The notes: generated by a model not told the origin, from the letters alone. A stretch of DNA of 25,091 nt from Jeotgalicoccus sp052093725 (GCA_052093725.1 JBQDHL010000017.1:1-25091), one strand, 5' to 3'. Counted from the first letter of the stretch, positions 15,946 through 24,289 are shown. A program made the numbers and translations.

Positions 15946-17670
15946 TTAAGTTAAGTTTAAGTGTTCTTCAATTAAATAAAGAACATCTTCAGCACTGTCG
16001 CAAGAAAGCACTTGTTCCGACAGTTGTTCCATATCAGTTTTTTTAATTTTTGAAATATACTCACGGATTGCCAGAATATTTTTCGAGCTTACCGATAATT
16101 CATCTATACCAAATCCGGTAAGGAGAGCGATAGATTTATAATCGCACGCCATTTCTCCGCAAATGCCTACCCATTTATTATTATTGCGTCCGCTGTCTAT
16201 GACCTTTTTAATCAGTCCAAGTACACTCGGATGATAAGGCTGGTATAAATCACTCACCTGATCATTCAGACGGTCTGCTGCCATCGTATACTGAATTAAA
16301 TCATTCGAGCCGATGCTGAAAAAGTCAACATGCTTCGCCAGCTGATCGCTGATCATCGCGGCAGATGGCGTTTCAACCATAATACCTGCTGCGATATCAC
16401 TAAGCTCTTTGCCGATTTCCGCTTCGTATTTTTCTTTCTCTTCAATCAGCAGTGCTTTTGCTCTGTTAAATTCATCGAGCGTTGTGACCATCGGGAACAT
16501 TACTTTTAAGTTGCCGTGTTCACTCGCTCTCACCAGCGCACGAAGCTGAGTTTTAAAAATCTCTTCATTTTTTAACAGGAAACGGATTGACCGTTCACCT
16601 AAAAATGGATTGCTTTCCTTCGGCAGATTTAAATAAGATAATTCCTTATCTCCGCCAATATCAAGCGTACGGATAATCACCGGCTTATCATCCATCGAAG
16701 AAAGCACAGCCTTATAAGCTTCAAACTGTTCTTCTTCAGACGGCAGGTTCATTCTGTTCATATACAGAAATTCCGTGCGGTAAAGTCCAATACCTTCAGC
16801 ATCATTCCTGCTGACATCATTAGTGTCTTCCGGCCCTTTAATATTTGCATACAAGCTAATATTAATACCGTCTAGGGTTACTGTTTCTTTACCGATATAA
16901 TCCTTTAATTTTTCTTCCCGTTCTTCCTGCGCTTTACTTTTCTCACTGTATGCCGCCATTTCGATTTCTGTCGGCGAGAGCACAATATCCCCTGTGAAAC
17001 CATCGACAATGATATCGTCTCCGTGATTCACTTTTGATAAAATATCGGGAACACCTGAAATTGCAGGTATATTTAAGCTGCGGGCAATGATAGCTGAATG
17101 GCTAGTTGTTCCACCTTTCGCTGTAATGATACCTTTTACATACTTACTGTCTAATTGTGCTGAAGCAGATGGTGTTAATTCATCTGCAACGACTACCACA
17201 GGTTCATCCACGCGCGTTAAATCCGTCAGATGCACACCTTGTACATTTGCAATCAAACGCATACAAATATCTTTAACATCCAGTGCACGGGCTTTCATAT
17301 ATTCCGAATCAAGCGATTCGAATTTAGTAATATATACTTGTCCCGCGAGCTGAATTGCTTTCTCAGCATTATTTAAGCTGTTGATGTTATTAATAATCTG
17401 CTCATTAAAGCCTGGATCATCCAGCATCATAATATGCGCATCGAAAATCGCAGCACTATCCTCATCGAGGTGTTCACCGACATTTTCTCTTAATATGCGC
17501 AGCTGGATATGAGCTTGTTGAATACTTTCTTTGTATGCTGATATTTCTTCGTCAATATGAGCAGCTTCGATCATCTCATCTGAAACATCGATATCTGCTC
17601 TTTTGGAAATAAATATGCTTCCAAAGCCGATTCCTTCACTCAATTTTAAACCTGTAATAATTTCTGGCAT
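15946..17670 (-). CDS. ptsI: Phosphoenolpyruvate-protein phosphotransferase, PTS Enzyme I
   Basis: A 574-residue cytoplasmic enzyme that takes phosphate from PEP and passes it to HPr, driving all PTS sugar uptake. The phosphorylated histidine is in GGTTSHSAIIARS (His191). The PEP-binding TIM-barrel half shows GIGLYRTEFLYM, IIRTLDIGGDK, FSIGSNDLIQYTMA and the acid-base cysteine in GICGEMACD. The length is standard. Its ATG overlaps the ptsH TAA by one base (TAATG), with AAGGA about 11 nt upstream, giving coupled translation. Confidence 0.98.
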   Translation of the reverse strand: MPEIITGLKLSEGIGFGSIFISKRADIDVSDEMIEAAHIDEEISAYKESIQQAHIQLRILRENVGEHLDEDSAAIFDAHIMMLDDPGFNEQIINNINSLNNAEKAIQLAGQVYITKFESLDSEYMKARALDVKDICMRLIANVQGVHLTDLTRVDEPVVVVADELTPSASAQLDSKYVKGIITAKGGTTSHSAIIARSLNIPAISGVPDILSKVNHGDDIIVDGFTGDIVLSPTEIEMAAYSEKSKAQEEREEKLKDYIGKETVTLDGINISLYANIKGPEDTNDVSRNDAEGIGLYRTEFLYMNRMNLPSEEEQFEAYKAVLSSMDDKPVIIRTLDIGGDKELSYLNLPKESNPFLGERSIRFLLKNEEIFKTQLRALVRASEHGNLKVMFPMVTTLDEFNRAKALLIEEKEKYEAEIGKELSDIAAGIMVETPSAAMISDQLAKHVDFFSIGSNDLIQYTMAADRLNDQVSDLYQPYHPSVLGLIKKVIDSGRNNNKWVGICGEMACDYKSIALLTGFGIDELSVSSKNILAIREYISKIKKTDMEQLSEQVLSCDSAEDVLYLIEEHLNLT

Positions 17671-17936
17671 TATTCAGTCAGTCCTTCGCTAGATAAAGTT
17701 TCAGAAATTGCTTCAATCGCTTCTGCATCATCTTTGCCGTCTGCATAAATTGTTACTTCTGCACCTTTGCCTACTCCTAATGACATTACACCCATTATTG
17801 ACTTTAAGTTAACTTTTTTGCTGTTATGTTCGAGTTCGATATCCGATTCGAATTTCGTTGCTGTCTGCACTAATATTGTTGCAGGACGTGCGTGAATCCC
17901 TGTTTCGTCTATAATTAGAAATGACTTTGATTCCAT
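17670..17936 (-). CDS. ptsH: Phosphocarrier protein HPr
   Basis: An 88-residue PTS phosphocarrier. His15 in ETGIHARPATILVQ accepts phosphate from Enzyme I. Ser46 in KVNLKSIMGVMSLG is the HPr-kinase site used in Gram-positive carbon catabolite repression with CcpA. The Shine-Dalgarno AAAGGAG precedes the ATG, and just upstream of it an inverted repeat TAAGTGT/ACACTTA (17951-17980) can form a leader hairpin. It is followed directly by ptsI. Confidence 0.98.
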   Translation of the reverse strand: MESKSFLIIDETGIHARPATILVQTATKFESDIELEHNSKKVNLKSIMGVMSLGVGKGAEVTIYADGKDDAEAIEAISETLSSEGLTE

Positions 17937-17950
17937 TGTGTTTTCTCCTT

Positions 17951-17980
17951 TAAGTGTGAATTTCTCAATGATTACACTTA
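17951..17980 (-). promoter_or_regulatory. Leader hairpin immediately upstream of the ptsH Shine-Dalgarno
   Basis: On the minus strand TAAGTGT...ACACTTA forms a 7-bp stem that can extend by AA/TT past one bulge, with a ~14-nt loop. The right arm abuts AAAGGAG of ptsH. There is no T-tract, so it is not a terminator. It could stabilise the mRNA or modulate initiation. Confidence 0.35.
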
Positions 17981-17993
17981 TTTTACACCACTT

Positions 17994-18470
17994 TTAAGAT
18001 TCCTGCATTGAACCGTCTATATTTTTTGAATTTAAATAATTTATGCATTTCTCAATATGGTCATTACCAAGCTTTTTCATTAGAAAATAACTGATTACTG
18101 CTGTCGAACCCTGAGTCATAATTGGTATTACTCCAAAACTCCCGCTCGCTTTACGAGATTTCTTGCCGATTTTATTAACAGCGTAACCGACAGTCTTCCG
18201 GGCGACAAATTCACCGCCGACACTGGACAGCATTACAGCTGCTCTTGTTTTCATATCATCGCTATACTTCGATACCTCGTCATGCGTAATACCAAATATT
18301 TCTTCAATCTCACCTGTAATTTCACTCAGCAGTTTCATATCTGTACCCACATCAAGCAGTGGAATAGGAAGTGCCGCAGCTAATGCAGATGAAGCAGCTT
18401 TTGATTTGACAAGATCACGGGCTTCATTTGCCCGCTCTTCAATTTGTGCGTTCGTTAATGGTCCGGTCAT
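17994..18470 (-). CDS. DUF697-like helical protein of unknown function
   Basis: A 158-residue protein, mostly helical, with weak hydrophobic segments around ALAAALPIPLLDVGTDMKLL (31-50) and MTQGSTAVISYFLMKKL near the C-terminus. The IPIPLLD-x-G-x-D-M-x-x-L-x-x-I pattern recalls the DUF697/YcjF-type domain of membrane-associated proteins; the match is by eye and not certain. The C-terminus is short and polar. AAAGGAG sits 9 nt upstream of the ATG, and TATAAT at 18506-18501 (minus strand) gives a plausible start site between hutG and this gene. It precedes ptsH by 57 nt on the same strand. Confidence 0.65.
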   Translation of the reverse strand: MTGPLTNAQIEERANEARDLVKSKAASSALAAALPIPLLDVGTDMKLLSEITGEIEEIFGITHDEVSKYSDDMKTRAAVMLSSVGGEFVARKTVGYAVNKIGKKSRKASGSFGVIPIMTQGSTAVISYFLMKKLGNDHIEKCINYLNSKNIDGSMQES

Positions 18471-18535
18471 AGTAAAATACTCCTTTAATTTTAAAGTTAT
18501 ATTATATGCTATACCCGTTTTTTAATTTTCCGAAC

Positions 18536-19429
18536 TTAAAATGATTGTCTAACCGTTAAAAATTTGTAAATGATACTCGCAGCCATCGCACTTGTCTGGT
18601 CATTAACATCGAGCGGCGGAGATACTTCCGACACATCGAAACTTTTAAGATTTTGAAGCGTAGCAAATTTGCTTACAAGATTATGAATTTCTATTGCTGT
18701 ATAACCGTTTGGACTTGGCGCACTGACACCCGGCGCGATTCCCTGCTGAAGTGAATCCATACAGAGCGTCATCAGTACAGCATCGTAGCCTTGAAGCTCT
18801 TCTGCAACTAGGTCAGCAGCAGCAGTATTTCTCATTTCGTCAATCGAATAATATTTCACGCCGAATTTATCTGCTGTGTCATACAATGTTTGTGTATTAC
18901 CTTGAGGCTGCAATCCGAGACAATAGTAATCAACCTCTTGATCAGCCGATAGAATCTGATGGAACATCGTGCCGGAAGAAGGTGTTTCATCACGGAGATC
19001 AAAATGAGCATCGAGATTTACGATTGCAATTTTTCCGCTGAATGCCTTTCTCGCACCTAGATAGTGACCGTAAAATGTTTCATGTCCGCCGCCGATAATA
19101 ATCGGAAAGCTGTTATTTTTATAGATGTCGTAAGTAACATCTCCTAAATTCTGCTGGGATTGTTCCAAATCTTCAGTGCCGATGACCGTTCCAGCATCGT
19201 AGAGTTCGTCAGTAAACGCATATGAAGACATTTTCTCACGCACTTTAAAGGGACCTTCTGCAGCACCTGCAGTTCCCTTGTTACGCTTTACGCCTGCATC
19301 CGAACTGAAGCCTGTAATTACCGGCACAGCGGTTTCCCCATTGTACTCTTTAATAACCTGGTGGATTCTTTCATGAACTGTGCTGTTATCCGTACGTCCG
19401 CTGTAGCTATATTTTTCTGTCTGTTTCAT
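18536..19429 (-). CDS. hutG: Formimidoylglutamase (ureohydrolase family)
   Basis: A 297-residue Mn-dependent enzyme that hydrolyses N-formimino-L-glutamate to glutamate and formamide, the last step of histidine degradation. Metal-binding positions are GGGHE (His116), NLDAHFDLRDE (Asp140, His142, Asp144) and LCMDS (Cys223, Asp225). The C-x-D in place of the arginase D-x-D, together with QGNTQTLYD and IAPGVSAPSPNG, points to HutG rather than arginase or agmatinase. No other hut gene is in the window. Its start lies 23 bases inside the end of the upstream membrane gene, with AGGGGGT as Shine-Dalgarno, so the two are co-transcribed. Confidence 0.87.
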   Translation of the reverse strand: MKQTEKYSYSGRTDNSTVHERIHQVIKEYNGETAVPVITGFSSDAGVKRNKGTAGAAEGPFKVREKMSSYAFTDELYDAGTVIGTEDLEQSQQNLGDVTYDIYKNNSFPIIIGGGHETFYGHYLGARKAFSGKIAIVNLDAHFDLRDETPSSGTMFHQILSADQEVDYYCLGLQPQGNTQTLYDTADKFGVKYYSIDEMRNTAAADLVAEELQGYDAVLMTLCMDSLQQGIAPGVSAPSPNGYTAIEIHNLVSKFATLQNLKSFDVSEVSPPLDVNDQTSAMAASIIYKFLTVRQSF

Positions 19430-20654
19430 TTTTATCGACCCCCTTAAATTCCTTAAATATGCTGATCAGTAATAATGGTGTCAGCAATAGTACAAGAAAA
19501 ACATTAAATGGTAAAATAAACAGTGATAATTCCACATCTTTAAACAGCGTAATATACAGACTGATTGTAACATTCAACCATAGTATGAAAATAACAATCA
19601 TCTGTCTGTGATAATATTTATTTTTTAAGAAATTCAAAATCGTGAATACTAAATATAGTGCTGCAAGTACAAGAGTGATAAACAAATTGACCCATTCGTA
19701 AATCGTCTGCATCTGATTCAATCTGAAATAACCTTCTACAAATACACCGTTTCGGTTATTAAACTCTAAAAATACGAAAATCAGTACGATAATACCAAAT
19801 AGTATTTCCAGATAGTTCACTTTGAACCAGGAAGGCAGATCAGTTTCAAAAAACTTCTTGAGCTTATCTAAAATTCTGTTGCGGAAATCGTATAATTTCT
19901 GTGAAAACCCTAAATATCTGTCCGGTGAAAAGCTCTTCTTTTTATTTAATCTGGATAGTGTTTCCGGGTTTTCATCCGCCGGTTTTTTCAGCATATTATT
20001 TGATTTCAATAAGAATACACCGACCCACAGCGCCATGTATGACGATACCCACACCAGTGCAAAAAATAAATTAATAGACAGTACATCTGTCGGCGTTATT
20101 GTTGATTCGATATTCGAATATACTGCATTCTGTGTAAAGAAATATGCGATACCGTAGAACAGCAGTATAATCATGTAATGTTCTTTACGATGTTCGGGAT
20201 TTAAATATTCATTAAATACGCTGAACAGCAGATGAATAATAAATGCGAGTAGAAACAGCAGTGCCCAAAGTCCGTAGGACTGTGTCATTAATACCGTTGT
20301 CACGATAAACAGCACCAGCGACAGGCCGATAAAGAAAAAAGTCAGCGGTACGTCGTATTTAGTAGTGTTGTTAATCCATGAGCCGACTTTAAACATAAAC
20401 AATCCAAATAAAATTATCAGTATGCCGGCAATGATTGGAAATCCTCCAATCATTATAGACAGCATATTCGATACTTCAACGAAGAAAGCATTAACTAAAT
20501 CAAATATTGTTTCTATCTTATCTTCTTCGACAGGCACTTCTTCATTTCTGATCTGACCGGTGTTAAATAATATAAAAAGACCTAAAATAATAAAAAATAC
20601 ACCGAGTAGAAAACTTATAATTACTTCACTGCGATTTCTGATTTTACTTATCAT
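19407..20654 (-). CDS. Polytopic membrane protein; AuxA candidate
   Basis: A 415-residue protein with about ten predicted membrane helices: six in the N-terminal half, a ~60-residue basic loop (about 213-275, with NKKKSFSPDRY and RNRILDKLKKFF), then four more. I start at the ATG giving MISKIRNRSE, which has GAGGTG just upstream; the in-frame extension to 20714 lacks a ribosome site. A TATAAT at 20681-20676 on the minus strand may be its -10. In S. aureus the gene in this position, between purD/ECF genes and ptsHI, is as I recall auxA, required with AuxB for lipoteichoic-acid stability and beta-lactam resistance. Orthology is inferred from position and topology only. Confidence 0.75.
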   Translation of the reverse strand: MISKIRNRSEVIISFLLGVFFIILGLFILFNTGQIRNEEVPVEEDKIETIFDLVNAFFVEVSNMLSIMIGGFPIIAGILIILFGLFMFKVGSWINNTTKYDVPLTFFFIGLSLVLFIVTTVLMTQSYGLWALLFLLAFIIHLLFSVFNEYLNPEHRKEHYMIILLFYGIAYFFTQNAVYSNIESTITPTDVLSINLFFALVWVSSYMALWVGVFLLKSNNMLKKPADENPETLSRLNKKKSFSPDRYLGFSQKLYDFRNRILDKLKKFFETDLPSWFKVNYLEILFGIIVLIFVFLEFNNRNGVFVEGYFRLNQMQTIYEWVNLFITLVLAALYLVFTILNFLKNKYYHRQMIVIFILWLNVTISLYITLFKDVELSLFILPFNVFLVLLLTPLLLISIFKEFKGVDKNETDRKI

Positions 20655-20869
20655 CCTGTCACCTCTATTCTCTCTATTATATAAAATCCAAGTATAAAAA
20701 TCATTCTTCAACATATTTATGTTTATATTTATATTTTCCGGCTATATATCTTATTAACAGATAATAATTATAATATTGATACAGGCTAAATATTTTAAGA
20801 ATAATATACTTAAGTTTTTACGTTTATGATAAGGAGTAATTATATCATTTAATCACCCTTTACTCATGC

Positions 20870-20904
20870 AAAAGAGGTTAGCATAAAGCTAACCTCTTTT
20901 TTTA
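20870..20904. terminator. Bidirectional-type terminator after purD
   Basis: AAAAGAGGTTAGC pairs perfectly with GCTAACCTCTTTT around ATAAA (13-bp stem). It lies at the 3' end of purD. The T-run is longer on the plus strand (TTTTTTTATTTT), though no plus-strand gene ends there. Confidence 0.85.
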
Positions 20905-22173
20905 TTTTGTTAACAGTGCGCGGTGTGCAATATCCGTTCTGTAAAAGATTTCATTTTTATCAAACTCTATTTTTCCTACATTGCCGTATGCAGATTTCAA
21001 TGCTTCTTCAATCGTGCTACCGGTTCCTGTCACCAGCATAATTCGGCCGCCTGACGAAATGTAATCTCCATTCTCAGTTTGAGCGAGACCGCTGATAAAA
21101 CTGCGATCCATTATTTCATCGGTAAATGCAATTCCAATACCGCGTTTATATTCATATGGATAACCTTCTGTCGCGAGCATGACACCAACAGTGTAGCCGG
21201 GCTTCCAGTCAATTTTAAGCGGTTCTTTCTGCTGAACTTTTTCAAGTATGCAGGCGAAGTCGCTGTCTATCATAGAAAGCAGCACCTGTGCTTCCGGGTC
21301 GCCGAATCGCGCATTGTATTCCAGCACCTTCACACCATCGTCTGTCATCATTGCTCCGAGATATAATACACCAAAGTAGCTGAGTCCTTCTTTCACCATT
21401 GCCATTGCAGTCGGGTCAATAATTTTATCAATTGCTTCCTGTCTGACTTTTTCGCTGATATGCGTTACGGGGGCATATGCACCCATTCCGCCTGTATTAG
21501 GACCATCATCTTTGCCAAATGCACTCTTATGATCCTGTGCAATTACTTCAAATGTATGTGTATATTCCTCATTAACCATTACCATTAGTGAAAACTCTTC
21601 ACCTTGTAAATACTCTTCAATCAGCAACGGTTTCATATCACCTTCATCCGACACTTCGGCCAGATCTTTCAGTGCTTCTAACCCTTCTTCTCTGCTGTTT
21701 ATAATGACGACACCTTTACCTTCACTCAAGCCGTCTTTTTTAATCACATACGGGACCACTGCTGATTCTATATAATTTTCCGCCTCATTATAATTTACAA
21801 AAACTTTAAAATCTGCTGTTGGAATATTATATTTTTTAAGCAGGTTCTTCGTATATGATTTACTCGTTTCCATGCGGGCTTCCTTTTTACGAGGCCCGAA
21901 AACAGTGAGTCCATATTCATCTATTAAAAAATCTGCCAGACCAAGTGATAATGGAGCTGCATCCCCTATGATGACCCAATCCACTTGTTTCTCAATACAT
22001 ATCCCTGCAATTGCATCGAAATCATCTTCATCCACGCGGTACATTACCTCACAGATTTCACGCATTCCTGCATTCCCTGGTATTGCATAAATATTATTAA
22101 CACTTTTTGAGTTTGCTAACATCTTGACAATGGCATGTTCTCTGCCGCCTTTGCCAATTACTGCAACGTTCAT
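20902..22173 (-). CDS. purD: Phosphoribosylamine-glycine ligase (GARS)
   Basis: A 423-residue ATP-grasp ligase that makes glycinamide ribonucleotide in de novo purine synthesis. Recognisable parts are VIGKGGREHAI (5-15), PGNAGM, VFGPRKKEA, KKDGLSEGKGVVI, the strongly conserved GPNTGGMGAY and YNARFGDPEAQ, and a C-terminal SSGGRIMLV. Some usually conserved positions differ: IGDAAPL where most have GPEAPL, and GLSEGKGV where most have GLAAGKGV. AAAGGGG precedes the ATG. A TATAAT lies about 51 nt upstream (22229-22224, minus strand). The rest of the pur operon is absent from its S. aureus position, so this gene stands alone, back-to-back with folD. I see no PurBox pair or purine riboswitch upstream. 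Confidence 0.93.
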   Translation of the reverse strand: MNVAVIGKGGREHAIVKMLANSKSVNNIYAIPGNAGMREICEVMYRVDEDDFDAIAGICIEKQVDWVIIGDAAPLSLGLADFLIDEYGLTVFGPRKKEARMETSKSYTKNLLKKYNIPTADFKVFVNYNEAENYIESAVVPYVIKKDGLSEGKGVVIINSREEGLEALKDLAEVSDEGDMKPLLIEEYLQGEEFSLMVMVNEEYTHTFEVIAQDHKSAFGKDDGPNTGGMGAYAPVTHISEKVRQEAIDKIIDPTAMAMVKEGLSYFGVLYLGAMMTDDGVKVLEYNARFGDPEAQVLLSMIDSDFACILEKVQQKEPLKIDWKPGYTVGVMLATEGYPYEYKRGIGIAFTDEIMDRSFISGLAQTENGDYISSGGRIMLVTGTGSTIEEALKSAYGNVGKIEFDKNEIFYRTDIAHRALLTK

Positions 22174-22257
22174 AATTATTCCCCTTTCATCCTGTCACAC
22201 TTATGTAATATGAACTTAACATTATTATAACTTAAATTGAGAAGCACTACTAACTTC

Positions 22258-22287
22258 TTGTTACAGATAAAAAATTATATCTATAGC
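22258..22287 (+). promoter_or_regulatory. Possible folD promoter
   Basis: TTGTTA (22258-22263), an 18-bp spacer and TATAGC (22282-22287), about 58 nt before the folD start. It is a modest match and the only plausible sigma-A pair I find in the purD-folD intergenic region on this strand. Confidence 0.35.
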
Positions 22288-22344
22288 TTTTTCTTATGAT
22301 TTTCGAGATAATGAAATAGACAAACTTTAAGGGAGGATTTTTTT

Positions 22345-23193
22345 ATGACTGCAGAATTATTAAACGGCCGCGAAATTGCTAAAGATTACCGTGCCGGATT
22401 ACAAAGCGAAGTAGAAAAATTAAAATCACAGGGAATTGTACCAAATCTTACGGTGGTAATTGTAGGTAATGACGGCGCTTCATTAAGCTATGTACGTTCA
22501 AAAAACAAAGCTGCTGAAAAAATCGGCATTGAATCTTCTATCGTACGTTTAGATGAAGATACTTCAGAAGAAGAAGTGCTCGCTGCAGTTGAAAAACTGA
22601 ACAACGACGATAAAGTTAATGGTATTCTTGTACAGGTTCCACTGCCTAAACAAGTAGATGAAAATAAAGTATTGGAAGCAATCGCTCCGCATAAAGACGT
22701 AGACGGCTTCAGCCCAATCAACATCGGCCGCCTGTATACAGGCCAGCGTACTTTCGTACCCTGCACGCCGCTTGGTATTATGGAATTGCTGAAGCAGACA
22801 GGATCACTTGAAGGTAAAACAGTTGCTGTTGTCGGACGTTCACACATTGTCGGCCAGCCGGTAGCTAAATTACTGACTAACGAAAATGCTACAGTAACAC
22901 TGATGCACTCTCGTACAAAGGACATGGTTGCACAGCTTAAAGACTTCGACGTAGTCGTTAGTGCTGTAGGTAAACCGGGCCTGATCAAAGGTTCTGATTT
23001 AAAAGAAGGCGCAATTGTTATCGATGTCGGTAATACAGTAGTCGATGAAAAATTAGTCGGAGATGTTGATTTCGACAGCGCTAAAGAAGTAGCAAGCTAC
23101 ATTACACCTGTACCGGGCGGTGTTGGTCCATTAACTATTACAATGGTCTTAAACAACACATTACTCGCTGCAAAATGGCACAATGAAAAATAA
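22345..23193 (+). CDS. folD: Bifunctional methylenetetrahydrofolate dehydrogenase/cyclohydrolase
   Basis: A 282-residue cytoplasmic enzyme interconverting 5,10-methylene-, methenyl- and 10-formyl-tetrahydrofolate with NADP. Active-site Tyr49 and Lys53 are in SYVRSKNKAAEKIGI. Other motifs are GILVQVPLPKQ, KDVDGFSPINIGRL, the NADP-binding VVGRSHIVGQPVAKLL and the C-terminal TPVPGGVGPLTITMVLNNT. GGGAGG precedes the ATG at 8 nt. In S. aureus folD heads the purine region and points into pur genes. Here it points away from purD and ends in its own terminator. Confidence 0.98.
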   Translation: MTAELLNGREIAKDYRAGLQSEVEKLKSQGIVPNLTVVIVGNDGASLSYVRSKNKAAEKIGIESSIVRLDEDTSEEEVLAAVEKLNNDDKVNGILVQVPLPKQVDENKVLEAIAPHKDVDGFSPINIGRLYTGQRTFVPCTPLGIMELLKQTGSLEGKTVAVVGRSHIVGQPVAKLLTNENATVTLMHSRTKDMVAQLKDFDVVVSAVGKPGLIKGSDLKEGAIVIDVGNTVVDEKLVGDVDFDSAKEVASYITPVPGGVGPLTITMVLNNTLLAAKWHNEK

Positions 23194-23204
23194 TAAATTT
23201 TAAA

Positions 23205-23242
23205 AAAGGCCTCTCCGAAAAAAATCGGCGAGGTCTTTTTTT
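23205..23242. terminator. Bidirectional terminator after folD
   Basis: GGCCTCTCCGA (23208-23218) pairs with TCGGCGAGGTC (23225-23235), one mismatch and one G-U pair, with A6 before and T7 after. It lies between folD and the converging exchanger gene and can end both. Confidence 0.9.
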
Positions 23243-23298
23243 ATGTTTTGTATAAAATTATTGAGTCGAAGTAATTACTCGAAATATCCATTTTTTAT

Positions 23299-24261
23299 CT
23301 AGCCTCTTATTATAATATAAACGAAATAAATTACATATAATAAGATGAATATTCCACCTGAAGTACGTGAAAGTTTCCCTTTCCATAATGCAAGTATCAC
23401 TAAGATCACAGAGATAAAGATAAGTACCCAAGTATCTGTAAACAGACTTCCACTAACACTTAATGGACTGATTACTGAAGATATTCCAAGTACGAAAAAT
23501 ATATTAAAAATGTTACTGCCGATTAGATTACCTAGAGCCATTCCTGCTTCTCCTTTTCTCGCAGCGGAAATAGATGTTGTCAGTTCCGGCAGTGAAGTAC
23601 CAATTGCAACGATTGTTAAACCAACCAATGCCTAACTCATTCCGAGTGACAGAGCGATTGACGATGCATTGTCAACAACCAGGTCCCCACCGAACACAAT
23701 ACCCGCAAGACCGATAATAAAGAGGGCAATGTTTTTCAACCAGCTAGTGTCATTTCCTGCTTTTTTAGCTTCTTCATCCTGCGTCGCCTCTTTAGTGCGG
23801 CGTGCTTTAACAAATATATAATATAAGAATAAAACGATACCTGCTAATAAGATAATTCCATCAATGCGTCCTATTGCACTGGACTCAGCGGAAAATAATA
23901 ATTGATCCGACATAAATATAAGAAGCAATACTGCTGCTGCCAATGAATAAGGGATTTCTCTTGTTTGTGTTTCCCGTTCAATTATCAATGGTGATATCAA
24001 AACAGTCACACCAAGCATTAACGAGATATTTATAATGTTACTTCCGACAATATTCCCAATTACCATATCACCGTTGCCTTCAAGGGCTGCTATGATACTG
24101 ACAACTGCTTCAGGTGCACTTGTTCCGAGAGAAACAATTGTCAGTCCTACAATAAGTGGTGAGATATGCAATTTTCCGGCGATTGCCGATGCACCATCGA
24201 CAAAATATCCTGCGCCTTTAATCAGTAGGATAAATCCCACTATTAATAATATATAAGTCAA
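23299..24261 (-). pseudogene. CaCA-family Na+/Ca2+ exchanger gene interrupted by one in-frame TAG
   Basis: This frame encodes a 320-codon K+-independent Na+/Ca2+ exchanger of the YrbG type. The start is TTG with AGGAAGTGA upstream; a TGA three codons earlier excludes a longer form. Both alpha-repeats are intact: GLTIVSLGTSAPE...GNIVGSNIINI in the first half and GLTIVAIGTSLPE...GNLIGSNIFNI in the second. Codon 210 is TAG (23634-23632) between SLGMS and ALVGLT, where relatives usually have Glu or Gln, one base change away. No other frameshift or stop occurs. A TTG two codons later could restart translation and give a 109-residue second half. Most likely a recent nonsense mutation or a sequence error; split expression is a remote option. 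Confidence 0.85.
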
Positions 24262-24289
24262 ATTCTTTCACTTCCTATCTGTACTATTC

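Noticed and set aside
18526..18538. PurBox-like TTTTCCGAACTTA with intact CCGAAC core upstream of the DUF697-like gene
   Set aside because: PurR sites normally come as a pair about 16-17 bp apart. This one is single, mismatches the consensus at both ends and partly lies in the hutG stop codon, so chance is the simpler explanation.
20831..20836. AAGGAG followed by a strong plus-strand terminator (20870-20904), suggesting a small plus-strand gene
   Set aside because: No ATG/GTG/TTG ORF of useful length follows it; the only downstream ATG opens six codons inside the hairpin. The hairpin is explained as the purD terminator.
22174..22344. Purine or PRPP riboswitch, or PurR operator, between purD and folD
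   Set aside because: No paired CCGAAC/GTTCGG motifs, no conserved aptamer-like stem set, and no leader terminator were visible in the 171 bases.
23263..23284. Imperfect palindrome TCGAAGTAATTACTCGA downstream of the exchanger gene
   Set aside because: It needs a bulge and has no T-tract or matching partner; the folD-side hairpin already serves as terminator.
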